A stretch of 64,000 nucleotides of DNA from Melieria omissa (Eukaryota; Arthropoda; Insecta; Diptera; Ulidiidae), in NCBI GenBank assembly GCA_963971225.1, contig OZ020269.1, positions 9,368,201 to 9,432,200 on the forward strand, given 5' to 3'. The translations under genes were made by a program, and so were the position numbers. Shown here piece by piece: positions 48,458 through 59,849 of this stretch. Position 1 is the stretch's first letter. Each line of letters opens with the position of its first letter. The notes beneath the pieces are model-generated. The model saw only the letters and a list, made by a program, of their open reading frames with translations, was not told the origin of the DNA and did no database searches.

Positions 48458-48980
48458 CACACACGCCCCTCCCACTCGCCACGTGCTTGCGCACATGCAT
48501 ATAGACGTGCGAGAACGCACGTACCTCTGCGCGAGTGTGTGCGTGGGTGGGCGGGCGGCGATATCTGTGTCCTTGTGCTTTGTGTTTTTGCTCGACGTTG
48601 CGTCGAATCTATATAAATAAATAACTTATATACACATGCATACATATATAATTCCATCAACTATCTATATAAATATAAATATATATATACCTACTTATTT
48701 GAAAGTGGATGAAAAATTAATAAATAAAATGCTTTTGCAAAAAGTGTTTAAAAAAAACCCCCAATCGTGTTTTCTTACATAGGTCACGACCAAGACCGTC
48801 AACCCTTCAAACGGCTGACTACAACTTCCGTCATAATCTTTTTAGTTTCAAGTGAATTTTAATCGTTCAAAAATACAAGAGTAATTAAAACATTTACAAA
48901 AAAAATCAATGAAATGCATAAAAAGTCTAAAATAATAATAATAAAAGTTAAATAAGAAACGAGAAAATGTGCAGCACACT

Positions 48981-51101
48981 TCAGTCTATGGTACGTCGTT
49001 TAGTCGATGGAGCTTCGTATTCATCCCGCAGATCTTCGATTTCGTTTTCGTAGTGGCGCTTCAATGAAGCGATCTGCAAAATTGGCGTAAGCCACAAAAG
49101 CCACAGATAAAATGTATAAATATGACTCACCTTGGCTTCGTACGTGCGTTCTTGTAACTTAAGCTCCTCTTGCAATTCTATTTCGTGTTGTTTCTTGGTT
49201 TGCTTCAACATCAACTGGAATGAGTCGACCAGCTCGTTACGAAGGTCCTGCTCCTGTTTCAGCAGCTGATACTGCAAGTCCTCGGTCAGGCGATTCACCT
49301 CGCTGCGCAGACTGCCAAAAAAAGCGCGCGTTTAATATCGTTTTTACAAGCAGTTTTAAGAAAACTGTGTTTGCTGATATACTCACTATATATTCTCCTC
49401 TAGTAGCTGCTGCATCTTCTGATTGATGTCTTCTCGGTTGTCGCCCACCACTTTTGCCTGATCAAAAAGGAAGGAGTAGCGTGATTTGTTTACCTTCCTC
49501 GCAGGTTGCTTGAAGAAGACGTTCTTGGCTATTGATGAGAAGCGCAACACATTCATGTTCTCCTCATAGTAGGCGTCGGTGGGCGTCACGTTCACGACCA
49601 TCGTCAGTTTTTCCTTGCCCAGCAGCGCGGACTGCAGCAGCATTGTAAGTTTGGACTCGCGGTACGGTATCAGCAGTTTGTTGGTCTTTGCTTTGCGACT
49701 GTTGTTGATTGTATCCAGACAGCGCCCGAGTATCATGAGTGATGTATTAATGCCCTTGGCTTCGGTTAGGCGATCACCCACGTTACGCGTCTTCTCCAGT
49801 CGTTCGGAACCAGCTAAATCGCAGAATTTATACGAAATCTGTTGACAAAACAAACAAAAAACCAGAAATAAACGCCGAATAGTGCAGATTTTTAACGTCT
49901 GGGAGCACTTACCTCATCCACCACTCCAGAACTGTGATACTTTAACACATCTACGAAAAATATGCAATGTGAGCGGCTGGAGTTGGCATTGATGGCGGTG
50001 GATGCGTAACTGACGTGCTGCAGTCCGTAGCGCAGTAACTGCAGTGCCTCCAAGCTGCTCTTTACGTGCACCGTAGTCAATGCCTTTATGATAACTTTCC
50101 CGTCGTTGCATATGACTTTCAGATTTTTACGCGGCGGTATAGTCTTCGACGGAGGCACGGTTGGAGCAGGAGGTGGTGCTAGCAGGTCATAGACGCACTC
50201 GTTGTAGATTTCCACAAATGATATCCACACGAATACAGACACATTTTCCTGCACGACGCTCTCGAATTGATGATCCTGCTGTATGATCTGCTGAAGGTTC
50301 GCGTGCTCCGTGTCGACATCTTCGCACGCCTTTAGCAACTGACGGCGCAATGTCTTCTCCTTGGCCAGCCCATCGTCGTCAAGTATTTCAACGTGTGCGT
50401 TGGCCAATTTGATGGCCGGCTGGGGATAGATGTTGCCTTGGTACAAGGTAAATATATTCTGCAGCGCACGTGGCACTATGCCGGGACGGTTGCTATCACC
50501 TAAAGAGATATTTTCGTTATTGTTATTGTACATCCAAAGCCATTCTCTACGATTTTTACGAACCCAACAATGTAAAAGTCTTGCCCGATCCTGATGTGCC
50601 GTACGTCAGCACTGTGAAACTGTCTTCGCTTTCGATCTTTTGCGCAACACATAATTTATAAACTTCGCTCTGTTCTACTTGCCCATCGAAGATAGCTGAG
50701 AAACTGTAGTGTCGTTCCATAGTGTTCTTGTTGTTGCTGGTGCTATTCGAATCGACCGAGGGGCCGGCAATCAGCACGTTACCCGCTTCGGAAATGGTGT
50801 ACGCAGACGAGGCCAGCCGGACAGGACGTAAGCGCAGAAACACCATGGCCGCATGCACTTCTTCGTTACTGGCCACGCTTTCGCAAGAGGCACCCGTAGG
50901 ACCGACCTCATCTTCAACAGATGACAAGGTTTCTTCCTCGGTTACGTATTCCTCCTCGATCTCACTAAAGAGTCGCACTTGCCTGTCTGGTCTCGGTCGA
51001 AAGCGTCTATCGATGGATGGATCGCGTGCGTATAGAAACGATGGACGCTCAGTTCCGTTACTGACATTGGACACACTGGCGGCACTCGTGTTGTTGGACA
51101 T
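48981..51101 (-). CDS. sub: Kinesin-6 motor, subito (MKLP2 family)
   Basis: Five minus-strand exons (50564-51101, 49913-50499, 49387-49838, 49131-49311, 48981-49073) encode 616 residues, close to the 628 of Drosophila subito. This plus-end motor bundles antiparallel microtubules in the acentrosomal meiotic spindle and the mitotic midzone. The motor has a P-loop GTSGSGKT (about 167-174), switch I NANSSRSHCIF (about 360) and switch II DLAGSE (about 382-387). The segment of about 60 residues before FVWISFVEIYNECVYDLL is the insertion typical of kinesin-6. The acidic N-terminus is typical too. The tail after the motor is short, with a coiled coil (about 527-600, ELVDSFQLMLKQTKKQHEIE) and a basic end KRRTID. 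All introns are small GT-AG with consistent phases. Confidence 0.93.
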
Positions 51102-52476
51102 GATTTACTTGCATAAATGTCGAATCGTCTGCCTTCTGTTTAGTTTATTTTGTCTATTTATGATTCTTACTACACAAACAACAATACAAATATAACTTCC
51201 CGCAGATTTTTGTGGTTAGAGCTATCTTCCCAAAGTTTCGGGGAAAGAAATTCTAGCTGGCGCCAAACACTATTTTGGATCCTTTGAAATTGCTTAATGG
51301 ACGGGTTGTTACGAAGTGTCAGATTTAAATTTCCTTACTCTCCATTAAGTGCTGTCGTGTTTCTAAAAAAGTGGAGAGTAGATTGCAGTATAGCCACCTG
51401 AGAGGTATTTGAATTACTTCTTAAGGGGGTCCTCTACTCTTCAGGCAAGAAATTGAGCCGTTATTTGGGAATTAATTACAAAAGTTCTACTGCATACAAT
51501 TAAAATTATTTTTTTTTTAATTTTTAGAAATTCATGTTTTGACTTTAAATTTTCATTTTTGAAGAGAAAAAAAAACTCCCGTGACCTTGAAATGTCAGTG
51601 ATGACTGGATTTTAAAACTGCAATGGGCCCGCTTAAGCAAAGTTGTGGCCAATGGGGTGATCTGAAATCAGAAAATTGATATTCGTTACAATCATATTAA
51701 CGTTGACTATGTTTTCCCCAGACAGAATTTTTTTATTTTGCACTGTGTAAAAGTTATTCAACAATTTGTAAAAAATTCAAATTTTGACCTATTTTTTTGA
51801 CCTATTAGGCGCTATAAAAACGGAACAAAATACGATTTTGAAAATCGTACTCGGGAAAACATAGCGGTATGTTTTCTGAACAATTAAAAAAAAATTATCG
51901 AAATCGGACTAATACTTTTATAAAAAGTCTTACTCGGCAGCCAAAAAAACACTACTTTCGGGAAAACGCGTTTAAAGATAAATTAGTTTCTCGAAAACGG
52001 CAGGGGACGGGTACCTTTGGGTTCCCAGCAACATGCAAAGAAATGTGATTTTCACGGAATCCTGTCTGTGGCGTATTCATCAGATACATATAGATTGAAA
52101 TTATGCAAAAAAAATTTTTCGATCGGTACGCTATTCTGCACTTGTTCCCAAGTCTTATTCAACAACAGACGATAATGGCAAAACATTAAAAGATCAAAAC
52201 TATTGAAATAGCCTACTAGACCCTACAAAATAATACACATGGATTCTTCAGGTTTCCGTTTGGAATATTAAACTACATACATCAAACTTCCCATCTGGCA
52301 AGGTGGTGGCAGCAGTGTTGCTTATTTTCGAATGAAACATTAGGGACCCGTTGTGAAAATAAGCAAAAGTGTCATGTTTGGCGCACATTTTTGTTTACCT
52401 TCTGGCTTTTGCTGTTCTCTTGCTCATTTGCTGTAAACACAATTTCAACCGGCCGACAACTACGTAGCACACCAGT
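51102..52476. other. Intergenic between subito and RNase H2B
   Basis: About 1.4 kb of AT-rich DNA between divergent genes. The middle (about 51420-52100) reads like an old dispersed repeat, but no inverted ends or coding remnant could be identified. Promoters for both genes must lie near the two ends. Confidence 0.4.
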
Positions 52477-53547
52477 ATGAGCAAATCTAGAGACACCCGT
52501 TCGTCCGCCAGTAAAGCCGCTTCGGATGGACCCCCAAAAGCCGCAACGGCTAAAGTGCTGGCACTTCGTAAGATTTTCTTTGTTGGTCGGTCGTTGCTGG
52601 AGGACCCGACTCAGCAGCTGCATCTGGAGCGCTTCTTTCATCCGGGAAAGGGGCGCTTGGCGTTGTTTATGACGCGCGCTGACGAGGACATAATGGAGGT
52701 ACTGCAGTTCGGCGATGCTCGCCGCAGCTGGCTCATTGACAGCGAAGTCTGCTCAAACGGATGTGTTTACATGACGACACCCATCGATGTAACATTTCTG
52801 GTGCTGCACAACCTGCGCAAATATTGCACAGAAAAGGCGCTGGCACTTGACAACATTGGCGATGCAGAGGATTCAAAAACTATGCGGCTGCTGACGCGGT
52901 TTGTGCGCACCGAGCAGCTGGAGTGCGTGGCGGATGTGAAGAAAGCCAGCGACATGTGTTTTTACAAATACAACGAGGAGAAGACACTGACTTGGCTGAC
53001 GTTGAAAGTGCGGCTGTTGGCGGCAACTTTGCTCAGCAGCGGTGTGTACTGTGGGCACAGTGCGGTGTCACAGAATTACGTGCGAAGCGAGCAGACGGAC
53101 GTGGACGAGAGCAGTGTGAATTATTTGCGTATGGCGTGCGACATTGTCGGCGACTATATAGATCTTGATTTGCATGAGAAGCTGAAGCAGCATTTAGAAC
53201 TTCCGGCCGAATCTTTGACGGCGAAGCGCAATGAAGATGAAAAGAAAAAGCAGGCAGGAAAGAAGCGTAAATCACTGCAGTCCTTGAGTGCCATTGACAA
53301 TAAGAAACTGAAGGTGGATGCAACGGCTGAGGGGGCCATAGCGCAGCTACAGAACAGTAGTATACTCGATGAGCCGCTGGACAAGGACAGCGACGACGCA
53401 GGTAGTGGCTCAAGCGATATCAGTCCGACTGAACTGGTTCAGATTGTAATGTCGCCGAAGAAAGAACGCTCGCTGACAGCCAAGGAAAAGGCACTGGCGA
53501 AGGGTGCAAAGGGCACCAAGAGCATTGCCTCCTTCTTCAAGAAGTAA
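52477..53547 (+). CDS. RNASEH2B: Ribonuclease H2 subunit B
   Basis: A single-exon gene of 356 residues. RNase H2 removes ribonucleotides built into DNA and degrades RNA-DNA hybrids in the nucleus. Subunit B is the non-catalytic partner that binds subunit C and connects the enzyme to PCNA. The N-terminal half (KIFFVGRSLLEDPTQQLHLE, then the PIDVTFLVLHNLRKY region) matches the triple-barrel domain, and the helical middle follows (about 160-240). The Lys/Ser/Asp-rich C-terminal half is disordered and ends TKSIASFFKK, a PCNA-interacting (PIP) box with Thr in the usual Gln position. The start ATG is the first in frame, preceded by a short 5' UTR. The stop is followed by AATAAA at 53629. Confidence 0.93.
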   Translation: MSKSRDTRSSASKAASDGPPKAATAKVLALRKIFFVGRSLLEDPTQQLHLERFFHPGKGRLALFMTRADEDIMEVLQFGDARRSWLIDSEVCSNGCVYMTTPIDVTFLVLHNLRKYCTEKALALDNIGDAEDSKTMRLLTRFVRTEQLECVADVKKASDMCFYKYNEEKTLTWLTLKVRLLAATLLSSGVYCGHSAVSQNYVRSEQTDVDESSVNYLRMACDIVGDYIDLDLHEKLKQHLELPAESLTAKRNEDEKKKQAGKKRKSLQSLSAIDNKKLKVDATAEGAIAQLQNSSILDEPLDKDSDDAGSGSSDISPTELVQIVMSPKKERSLTAKEKALAKGAKGTKSIASFFKK

Positions 53548-53628
53548 ATACGACATTAAACAAAGTTAAGGCCGAACTCGACTTTCACTATCACACCACA
53601 ACTACACTCAACTGCTAAGGACGATGTG

Positions 53629-53634
53629 AATAAA
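53629..53634 (+). terminator. Poly(A) signal of RNase H2B
   Basis: AATAAA about 80 bases after the stop codon, a normal distance for a compact fly gene. Confidence 0.55.
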
Positions 53635-54067
53635 TTTAATTTTTATGAACTTTGTTTTTATTATTTATAACAGCGGTTCCCTGTGCTGGTGTCTGTTAAC
53701 TAAACTTGAAATCACTTTTATTTAAATTAACGTTTTATTTTATTACAACGTCAATGTGTACGTAATGTAAGGTATTTTTCATGTAAAAAATAAACAATGT
53801 GCGTTGAAAACTGTTTTACTACAATTGAACTGCTACAATTTGATTTCTTCCCAGCCTTTACAGGGCCTGTCTTTACCCATAACTTTTACAAGGTAATTTC
53901 TCACTTCTATGTGTCCGCCCCCAGTTGTAAACATTTATTTTCGCCTAGTCGGCGCACTAATTAAAGTGTTACAAAATAATTCCCCGCAGGGTTTTGGGCT
54001 GTAGCTCGTCGACTCACGAGTCCTTTGAGATTTATTGCGAAATTTGCATACAGACAGCAGAACGCAC

Positions 54068-54075
54068 TATAAAAG
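54068..54075 (+). promoter_or_regulatory. TATA box of the ENaC-type channel gene
   Basis: TATAAAAG lies 184 bases before the channel start codon, in otherwise mixed-composition DNA. A transcription start about 30 bases downstream (near 54100) would give a 5' UTR of about 150 bases. Assigned by match to the consensus and position only. Confidence 0.5.
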
Positions 54076-54251
54076 CCCACACGTTGTGGAACTAAAACTC
54101 TAGTAGCTGTCGGTTATTTCTACGTTGAGTGTTTCCGGAACAAACCATCCGAGCGCGGAAAAATAGAAAATTACTTAACAACAGTTAAAAGTGCAAACTT
54201 AACAATTTTCAAAATAATAAAAAAATAAAATAATAATAAAAAGAAGCAGTC

Positions 54252-56858
54252 ATGGCACTTGAAGGCAAAGCCACACAATATGTGCTGCCGCAATTTCTGC
54301 CCATACCCACCATGACCAAGGAGGATTCGCTGAGCATGCATTCCGGACTCAGCGACGTGCCCAGCGACATAATCATCAAATCGCGCATCAAGTATGGCAG
54401 CCGTTGGTCCGCCTGCAAAGGCCTGCTCATGGAGTACTCGAAGAGCACGACCATTCACGGCATCCGTTACCTGTTCGAAGTGCATCGGCCGTTCTACGAA
54501 AAGTAGGCCTCACATTTTAAGGAGTCTGCAGCATTCTATCGCGCCTTAAAAATATCCGTCAAGCGCGATTCCTGCAGTCATAGAAATGAGTCTTTTTGAA
54601 TTTGCAAGAGAAAATTATTTGATTATTTGGGGCAATATACTTTCAGACTATATTGGTTTGTGCTACTGGCCATATCTATATACTTTGCCGTTTCGCTCAT
54701 TTGGGACACTTACCTCAAGTGGCAGGACTCCCCGGTTATATTGGGCTTCGACGAGACGCTCGTGCCGGTACACAAGATACCCTTTCCGACCATCACCATC
54801 TGTCCGGAAATCAAGATGGACCGCAATGTTTTTGACTTTCCCAACATGTCGCACGCGATGTGGCAGGAAATCGAGACATACCAGTCTTTCTCGAATCATG
54901 CGAATTTCTCACAGGAGCAGTACGTAAACGGAAAGTTTACTATACATACATATATGAATAAGAAAATGCTTGTATGTATTTGCACGCAGATTCCAGCAGT
55001 TTGCTGCCACGCTGCACATTTGCGAGTCGGACGTGGTGCGGCGTTTCGCGCCATACCTACCGGATTTCGCGCAACCGGATGTTGCCCAGACCTTGGTGGA
55101 TTTGTCCATATCGAAAAATGAGACGGCACCGTTTTGCAAGTGGAACGGACGCTTCTATTTCTGCAACAAGATCTTTAACTTTGTGGCCACGGACGAGGGC
55201 ATCTGCTACCAATTCAATGGGCTGCAGGCCAAGGACATATACCGCGATGCAAGGCAAGGCAATAGTTGGTCGATTTTACTGTTGAAGCTGTAAATATTTA
55301 TGAGCGTTTTACTGCGTTATGCAGCCTGGTTAGCTACTTTGATCCGGAAGTCATCGATTTCAATAACTTCTTCGACGATCTGCCGCCCATGAATGAGTTA
55401 TCGGGCAATTGGTCGCTGGACGATGGATACGTGGAACAGGGATACAACTCATATCCACAGCGTACGGTTTTCTCATCGACACGCAACGGGTTCTTCGCTT
55501 TTCTGCAAGGCTTCGAGCACAATTTCGAGTATGCCTGCCGCAGCTTCAAGCAGGGCTACAAGGCAAGTCAAAAACGTTTCCCCTCGACGCGTTCACTGGT
55601 CGCGCAAAATTTAATTAATGAGCGTTTTTGTGTGTTTTTCTTCGTTTTCAACTCGCTGTGGGCGCACAAAAAAGGTGTTTCTCAACTCCCCCGAGAGTGT
55701 ACCGGTGACGACGGGTAATTACATCCTGGTGCCCCACGGGGATGAAGTGATGGTTAGTGTGCTGCCGCAATATGTCGTCTCCATACATACACTGCACGAC
55801 TTTGAGCCGGAGAAGTGCGTAAAATACTTGTTTGTGGGGCGCTAATTGAATGCAATGTAACTGCGACTGAACTTTATTCCAGGCGGCAGTGTTATTTCAA
55901 CGACGAACGCTATTTGCGCTATTTTCGCTTTTATTCGCAGAGCAACTGCCAGACAGAGTGCCTGGCCAACTACACAATCGCCAAGTGCGGTTGCGCCAAG
56001 TTTTGGATGCCGAGTAAGTGGTTCGCGTACGGGGAAAGTGCATAGCGGCATATGCGGCTCCTAGGTGCTTTTGACGTTTTATTGCAGTTATTATATCATA
56101 CATATTTATCATATCATAAAAAATAGCAATTTTACACAATTTAGATTCCTTCGACCTTAACAGTCACTTGTACTTGTAGGTCCAAGCAGGAAGAGAAAAA
56201 ACAAAACAATGATAATGCTCTGCACAACACAAAAATGTTTAATGACTGAAATTTCTACGATAACTAACATTTTATTTGTATTTTACGAACGCACGCAGAG
56301 CCGCTGGATGTAAACGTTTGCGGCGTGGCTGACATTAGTTGCTACGAAACGGCACAAACCGAACTCAGCCTCATCTTGCAGAATCAAACCCTGGCCGCAA
56401 CTGTTGACCCTACCGCGAAGATAATGTGCGACTGCATGCCCGCCTGCACCTCGCTCGACTACAATGTAGAAATTTCGCGCGCACGCTACGATCTGGCCAA
56501 GACCATAGAGGCCTTTCGCGAGGTGTACGAGCATTCCGAGTGAGTGAGAGGACGCACCAAAGCGCAAATTAATAAAACTGTTCATGTCTGTTCTATGACG
56601 CTTTACAGCTTTATGGGCTCGCGCTTGTCGGTGTATTTCAAGGAGCATCAGTTCACCGCCATCAAGCGCACCGTGCTGTTCAGCGTGACTACGCTGATTG
56701 CCAACTGTGGCGGCATTTTCGGCCTGTTTATGGGCATATCCGGGTTGAGCATACTCGAGCTGATCTACTTCTTTTCGGTGCGGTTGTTCGACAATTTGCG
56801 CAAGCGACGCCAAACCAAAAAGCGGCTGTTGAAACAGGAAGCCGGACATGAGAATTAA
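54252..56858 (+). CDS. Pickpocket-type DEG/ENaC sodium channel subunit
   Basis: Eight exons (54252-54502, 54647-54919, 54990-55253, 55325-55562, 55675-55814, 55883-56013, 56299-56539, 56609-56858) join in frame to 595 residues, normal for insect ppk proteins. These trimeric, amiloride-type channels act in chemosensation, mechanosensation and fluid uptake. The first membrane helix (LYWFVLLAISIYFAVSLIW, about 85-105) is followed by the conserved FPTITICPE. The large extracellular domain is cysteine-rich (CLANYTIAKCGCAKFWMP). The second helix holds the GxS filter within GGIFGLFMGISGLSILELIY, and a basic tail follows. Introns 3 and 4 appear to begin with GC (GCAAGG, GCAAGT). Phases fit only with these sites. 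Which ppk it is orthologous to is not clear. Confidence 0.9.
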
Positions 56859-58634
56859 AGCCCGTCCTCCGAATAATGAATCCCACCAGCACCACTACAC
56901 TCTCACGCTAATGGTGAAATGTTTGAAATTTCATAGATAGCCCCGCAGTTTACTGCCGGCACACAACACAGCATCGCGCACACCATTAAAAAACAACAAA
57001 ATTGGAATGTCTTTCTTTCATATAATTATTTACAAGGATGGCGTTTGTTTTTGCATTTTTTGCTTTTGCATACTGACTTCCTTATATAATGTTCATTTAC
57101 ATACAGTTGCATTTGTGTATTTTTGTGTGTTTTGTGTTCGTGTTCGTGTGTGTACGATGTAATAAGCAATAAATTTTAAAATGGTCACTCCTTTTAGTAA
57201 CAATTACTTTAGTTTAGTTTATAGTTTACAAATATTATTGTACGTTTATTATATTTTTAATAGAACAACAAAATTGACGAGAAGGCGTGTGCGGCTGGCA
57301 AGTGTTGCCGTGCCATAAACGTTTTATAATCATTCGGAAATTATATCATTTATGTGTACTTTTTAAAACGAAAACGTTGAGCATTTTGTTGGCGTTTATT
57401 GCTCTGTCTCCGCCGGGCTGACAAAGAGATTGACAATGCGAAATTTTGACACGACGCTATCGTCGCCACCGCCAAACCAACACCGCCTTCCGTCAATACA
57501 ATTTTTTAACGAAATTTTAATTCTCTCTATAGTTTAAATTGGAACGCAAGCATAATCGGGACCAATATGTATATTGAACGCGCATTTCGCTGTAATGAAT
57601 AACATTGAATATACACTATGCATGGATTCCGCTATCACGTCAAATACACATCAAGGGCATTAAGTATTTTACCTAACGCTCCGTTCGTGGCTTCTTAATG
57701 ATTTTCTCTCTTTATGTACACCGAAAGGATAACAAAAGTTCAATAAACAAATATTGGTGGTAGCACAGTTGCTTCAATCGATCAATGATGCAGTCCGGTT
57801 TCTGCGTTAGTTTACTATTCAATTTTATGCGATTAGGACGACTTTCTCACGTTTTCAAACATCCTACAGAGCAGACAAACAAGTGGATGAACGAAGGTAA
57901 AACGCTCAAAAATAAAGTGCCATACTAATCTTAAATCAATAATAACAAACAATCCTTTGCGGTATATTTTCAACTCAAACGTGGTGGTGGAGCCGAGAGT
58001 AGTACTCGTACGTGGTTGCAGAGGGACACAACTCATTAGAATATTGTAAAAAGAAAATACTGTTACATTGGCTTAGAGCTTATAAAAACAAAAACAAAAA
58101 GTAATTTAAATTTGGCGAAAACAAAAATCAGACGAATTCAAGGGTGAACTAAGAACTTTAAAGGGATTTTGGCTGTTGGAGTTACATTTCATGGCCTTGT
58201 GTGTGCCTTCAAATAACAACAATGTGATAACAATTGAATGAAAAGAAAACTGGGCATGGCCGCTACGAAGTGGGCAATGGTGGAATTGTTAGGAAGCAAA
58301 AAATTACAGTTAAATGGAAAGTGTGTGCTTATAAATATGCAATAACTTGGAAATCGTGTAGCTTGTTGAAAGGGAAGTAATAAGTAAATATTGCTACTGC
58401 TGCTGCTGCTGCTGGAGGTACTCCACTTGTGTTTGCTGCTATTGCTGCTGCTGTTGCCGATGCTGGTGCTCCTAAAGAACCAACAACACTGGACTGACAG
58501 CATGCTAATTTTGCTATTTCCTGGGCCTGGTAAATTTGGTAAAGATTGGTTTGTATGTTTCTTTCGTAAACGTAGTTTGTAGGTAATTATTGTTGATTAG
58601 GCTAAATGGGTCCATGAGCTGTCGACTCAAGAAT
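56859..58634. other. Convergent 3' ends of the channel and Vha44
   Basis: AT-rich interval between two convergent genes. It holds the channel's 3' UTR and, toward 58634, the long 3' UTR of Vha44, with a CTG-type trinucleotide tract at about 58393-58455. No gene is seen. Confidence 0.5.
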
Positions 58635-59849
58635 TTAGATTTTAGCTGTTTCCACCATATCGATGTTCAGTTTGTAAAATACATAAGGAAAGTATTCCGA
58701 TTGGCCGAAAACCAAGCCGGGAATATCGACATTCTGCAACACACATTGTGAAGAAAGAAATCGTTATTGCATAGGTATATTACATAAATAAAACAGTAAG
58801 TGCACTCACATCAACGCTGCTGCCTTGAGCACCACTGGCTGAAGCGCCATCCAAATGCCCGTACAATTGGTTCAGACAATCGCGCAAGCGTTTCATGCTC
58901 TTCTTGTTCGGTTCGATGAGAATGGCTTGGAAGTTCACAGGCAAGCCGTATCTGTGGGAAAAATGTGTGATGTTTGCGCAATCTGATGCCACTGACAACG
59001 TATTCTCTTCGGCCTACCTCAATACGGACTCAACAAACACGCGCAGCGCCTTCACATGCACCAAAGCACAAAAGGCTTCACTGAAGTTCACCTTCAGCCA
59101 CCTGACTAGAGGGCCCTAGAGAGCAAATTGCCAAGTTAAGCAGATGCGAATGCATATTTTTGAATCGTTCACTTACAAATTGCTTCTTCTTATCGGTGAT
59201 CAGCTTGGTTATCTCGTTTTTACCAGCGGCCAACTCCTCCTCGTTGTACACGAAATCGCGCACAATGAACTTCTTCTCGCGCGCATGCAGCTTGAACTCC
59301 TCGACCACCTTCTTGAAGAGCGTCACATTGAAGAGGCAGTAGTCGTTGTCCTGCGTGATCATTTGCGAGGAACGTGGCACGATCATATCTGTGATCTTCT
59401 CATAATTGGCCAACCAGTCATTGGCCAAAATTCTGCCAAGCAGGAAAATTTTACAGAACTCAAAACGACGGCAACACTCGTCAAATTTTGTACTCACTTT
59501 GGCACAATCACCAACAGCGTAGTCAAGTACTCCGAATCCAGTATGAAGTGTTCCTTTTTGACCAGATCCGCCAGATTGCGAGTCAACAAGCTGCCACTGG
59601 AATGGAATACGACGCCAGTAATTTAATGCTTTCGAACTGACCACTCTTTGAGTGCAACGTACGTTTGCTTTTTCTCCAGATTCTGCAAGCTACCCTTCAG
59701 ACTGTTGTACGCATTTGCCTTGGTCTTCAAGTCGGCGTCAATTTGGCCGATTTGCTTGGAAATAATATCGGCAATGTTGCGCAACGATTGCTTGATGGGG
59801 TATTTGGCCATGTCCCATTGAAAGCGGGTTATGTACACGGACAGATCGG
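58635..59849 (-). CDS. Vha44: V-ATPase subunit C, common C-terminal exons
   Basis: Six minus-strand exons (59663-59849, 59498-59596, 59177-59432, 59018-59115, 58810-58951, 58635-58733) encode the shared C-terminal part of V-ATPase subunit C. This stator protein of the V1 sector links it to V0 and controls assembly of the proton pump. Diagnostic stretches are [80 protein letters not shown] and, at the end, [18 protein letters not shown] before the stop at 58635. All junctions are GT-AG with matching phase. The exon starting at 59849 needs one base (phase 1) from upstream. The N-terminal exons of the gene are outside the window, beyond 64000. Confidence 0.95.

Larger units (their letters stand above)
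45529..48980 (+). other. Probable long A-rich 3' UTR and flank of the PABP-like gene
   Basis: About 3.4 kb without coding capacity, strikingly rich in A and CAA/AAAC, which ends toward subito on the other strand. AATAAA occurs at 45828-45833, only 300 bp after the stop, so a short 3' UTR is possible. The compositional bias continues to about 48750, suggesting alternative distal ends. A (CA)n run lies at 48425-48454. Minus-strand open frames here consist of F/S/L-rich translation of A-rich DNA. Confidence 0.5.
53548..54251. other. RNase H2B 3' end and ENaC-type channel promoter
   Basis: Holds the RNase H2B 3' UTR with its AATAAA, then AT-rich sequence, then the TATA-containing promoter and 5' UTR of the channel gene. 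Confidence 0.5.

Noticed and set aside
48166..48660. 164-residue minus-strand open frame
   Set aside because: Driven by the CA microsatellite and A-rich sequence; no domain.
51420..52100. Possible dispersed repeat between subito and RNase H2B
   Set aside because: It reads like transposon-type AT-rich DNA, but no ends, duplication or coding relic could be identified.
56283..56849. 188-residue open frame antisense to the channel gene
   Set aside because: Shadow of channel exons 7 and 8.
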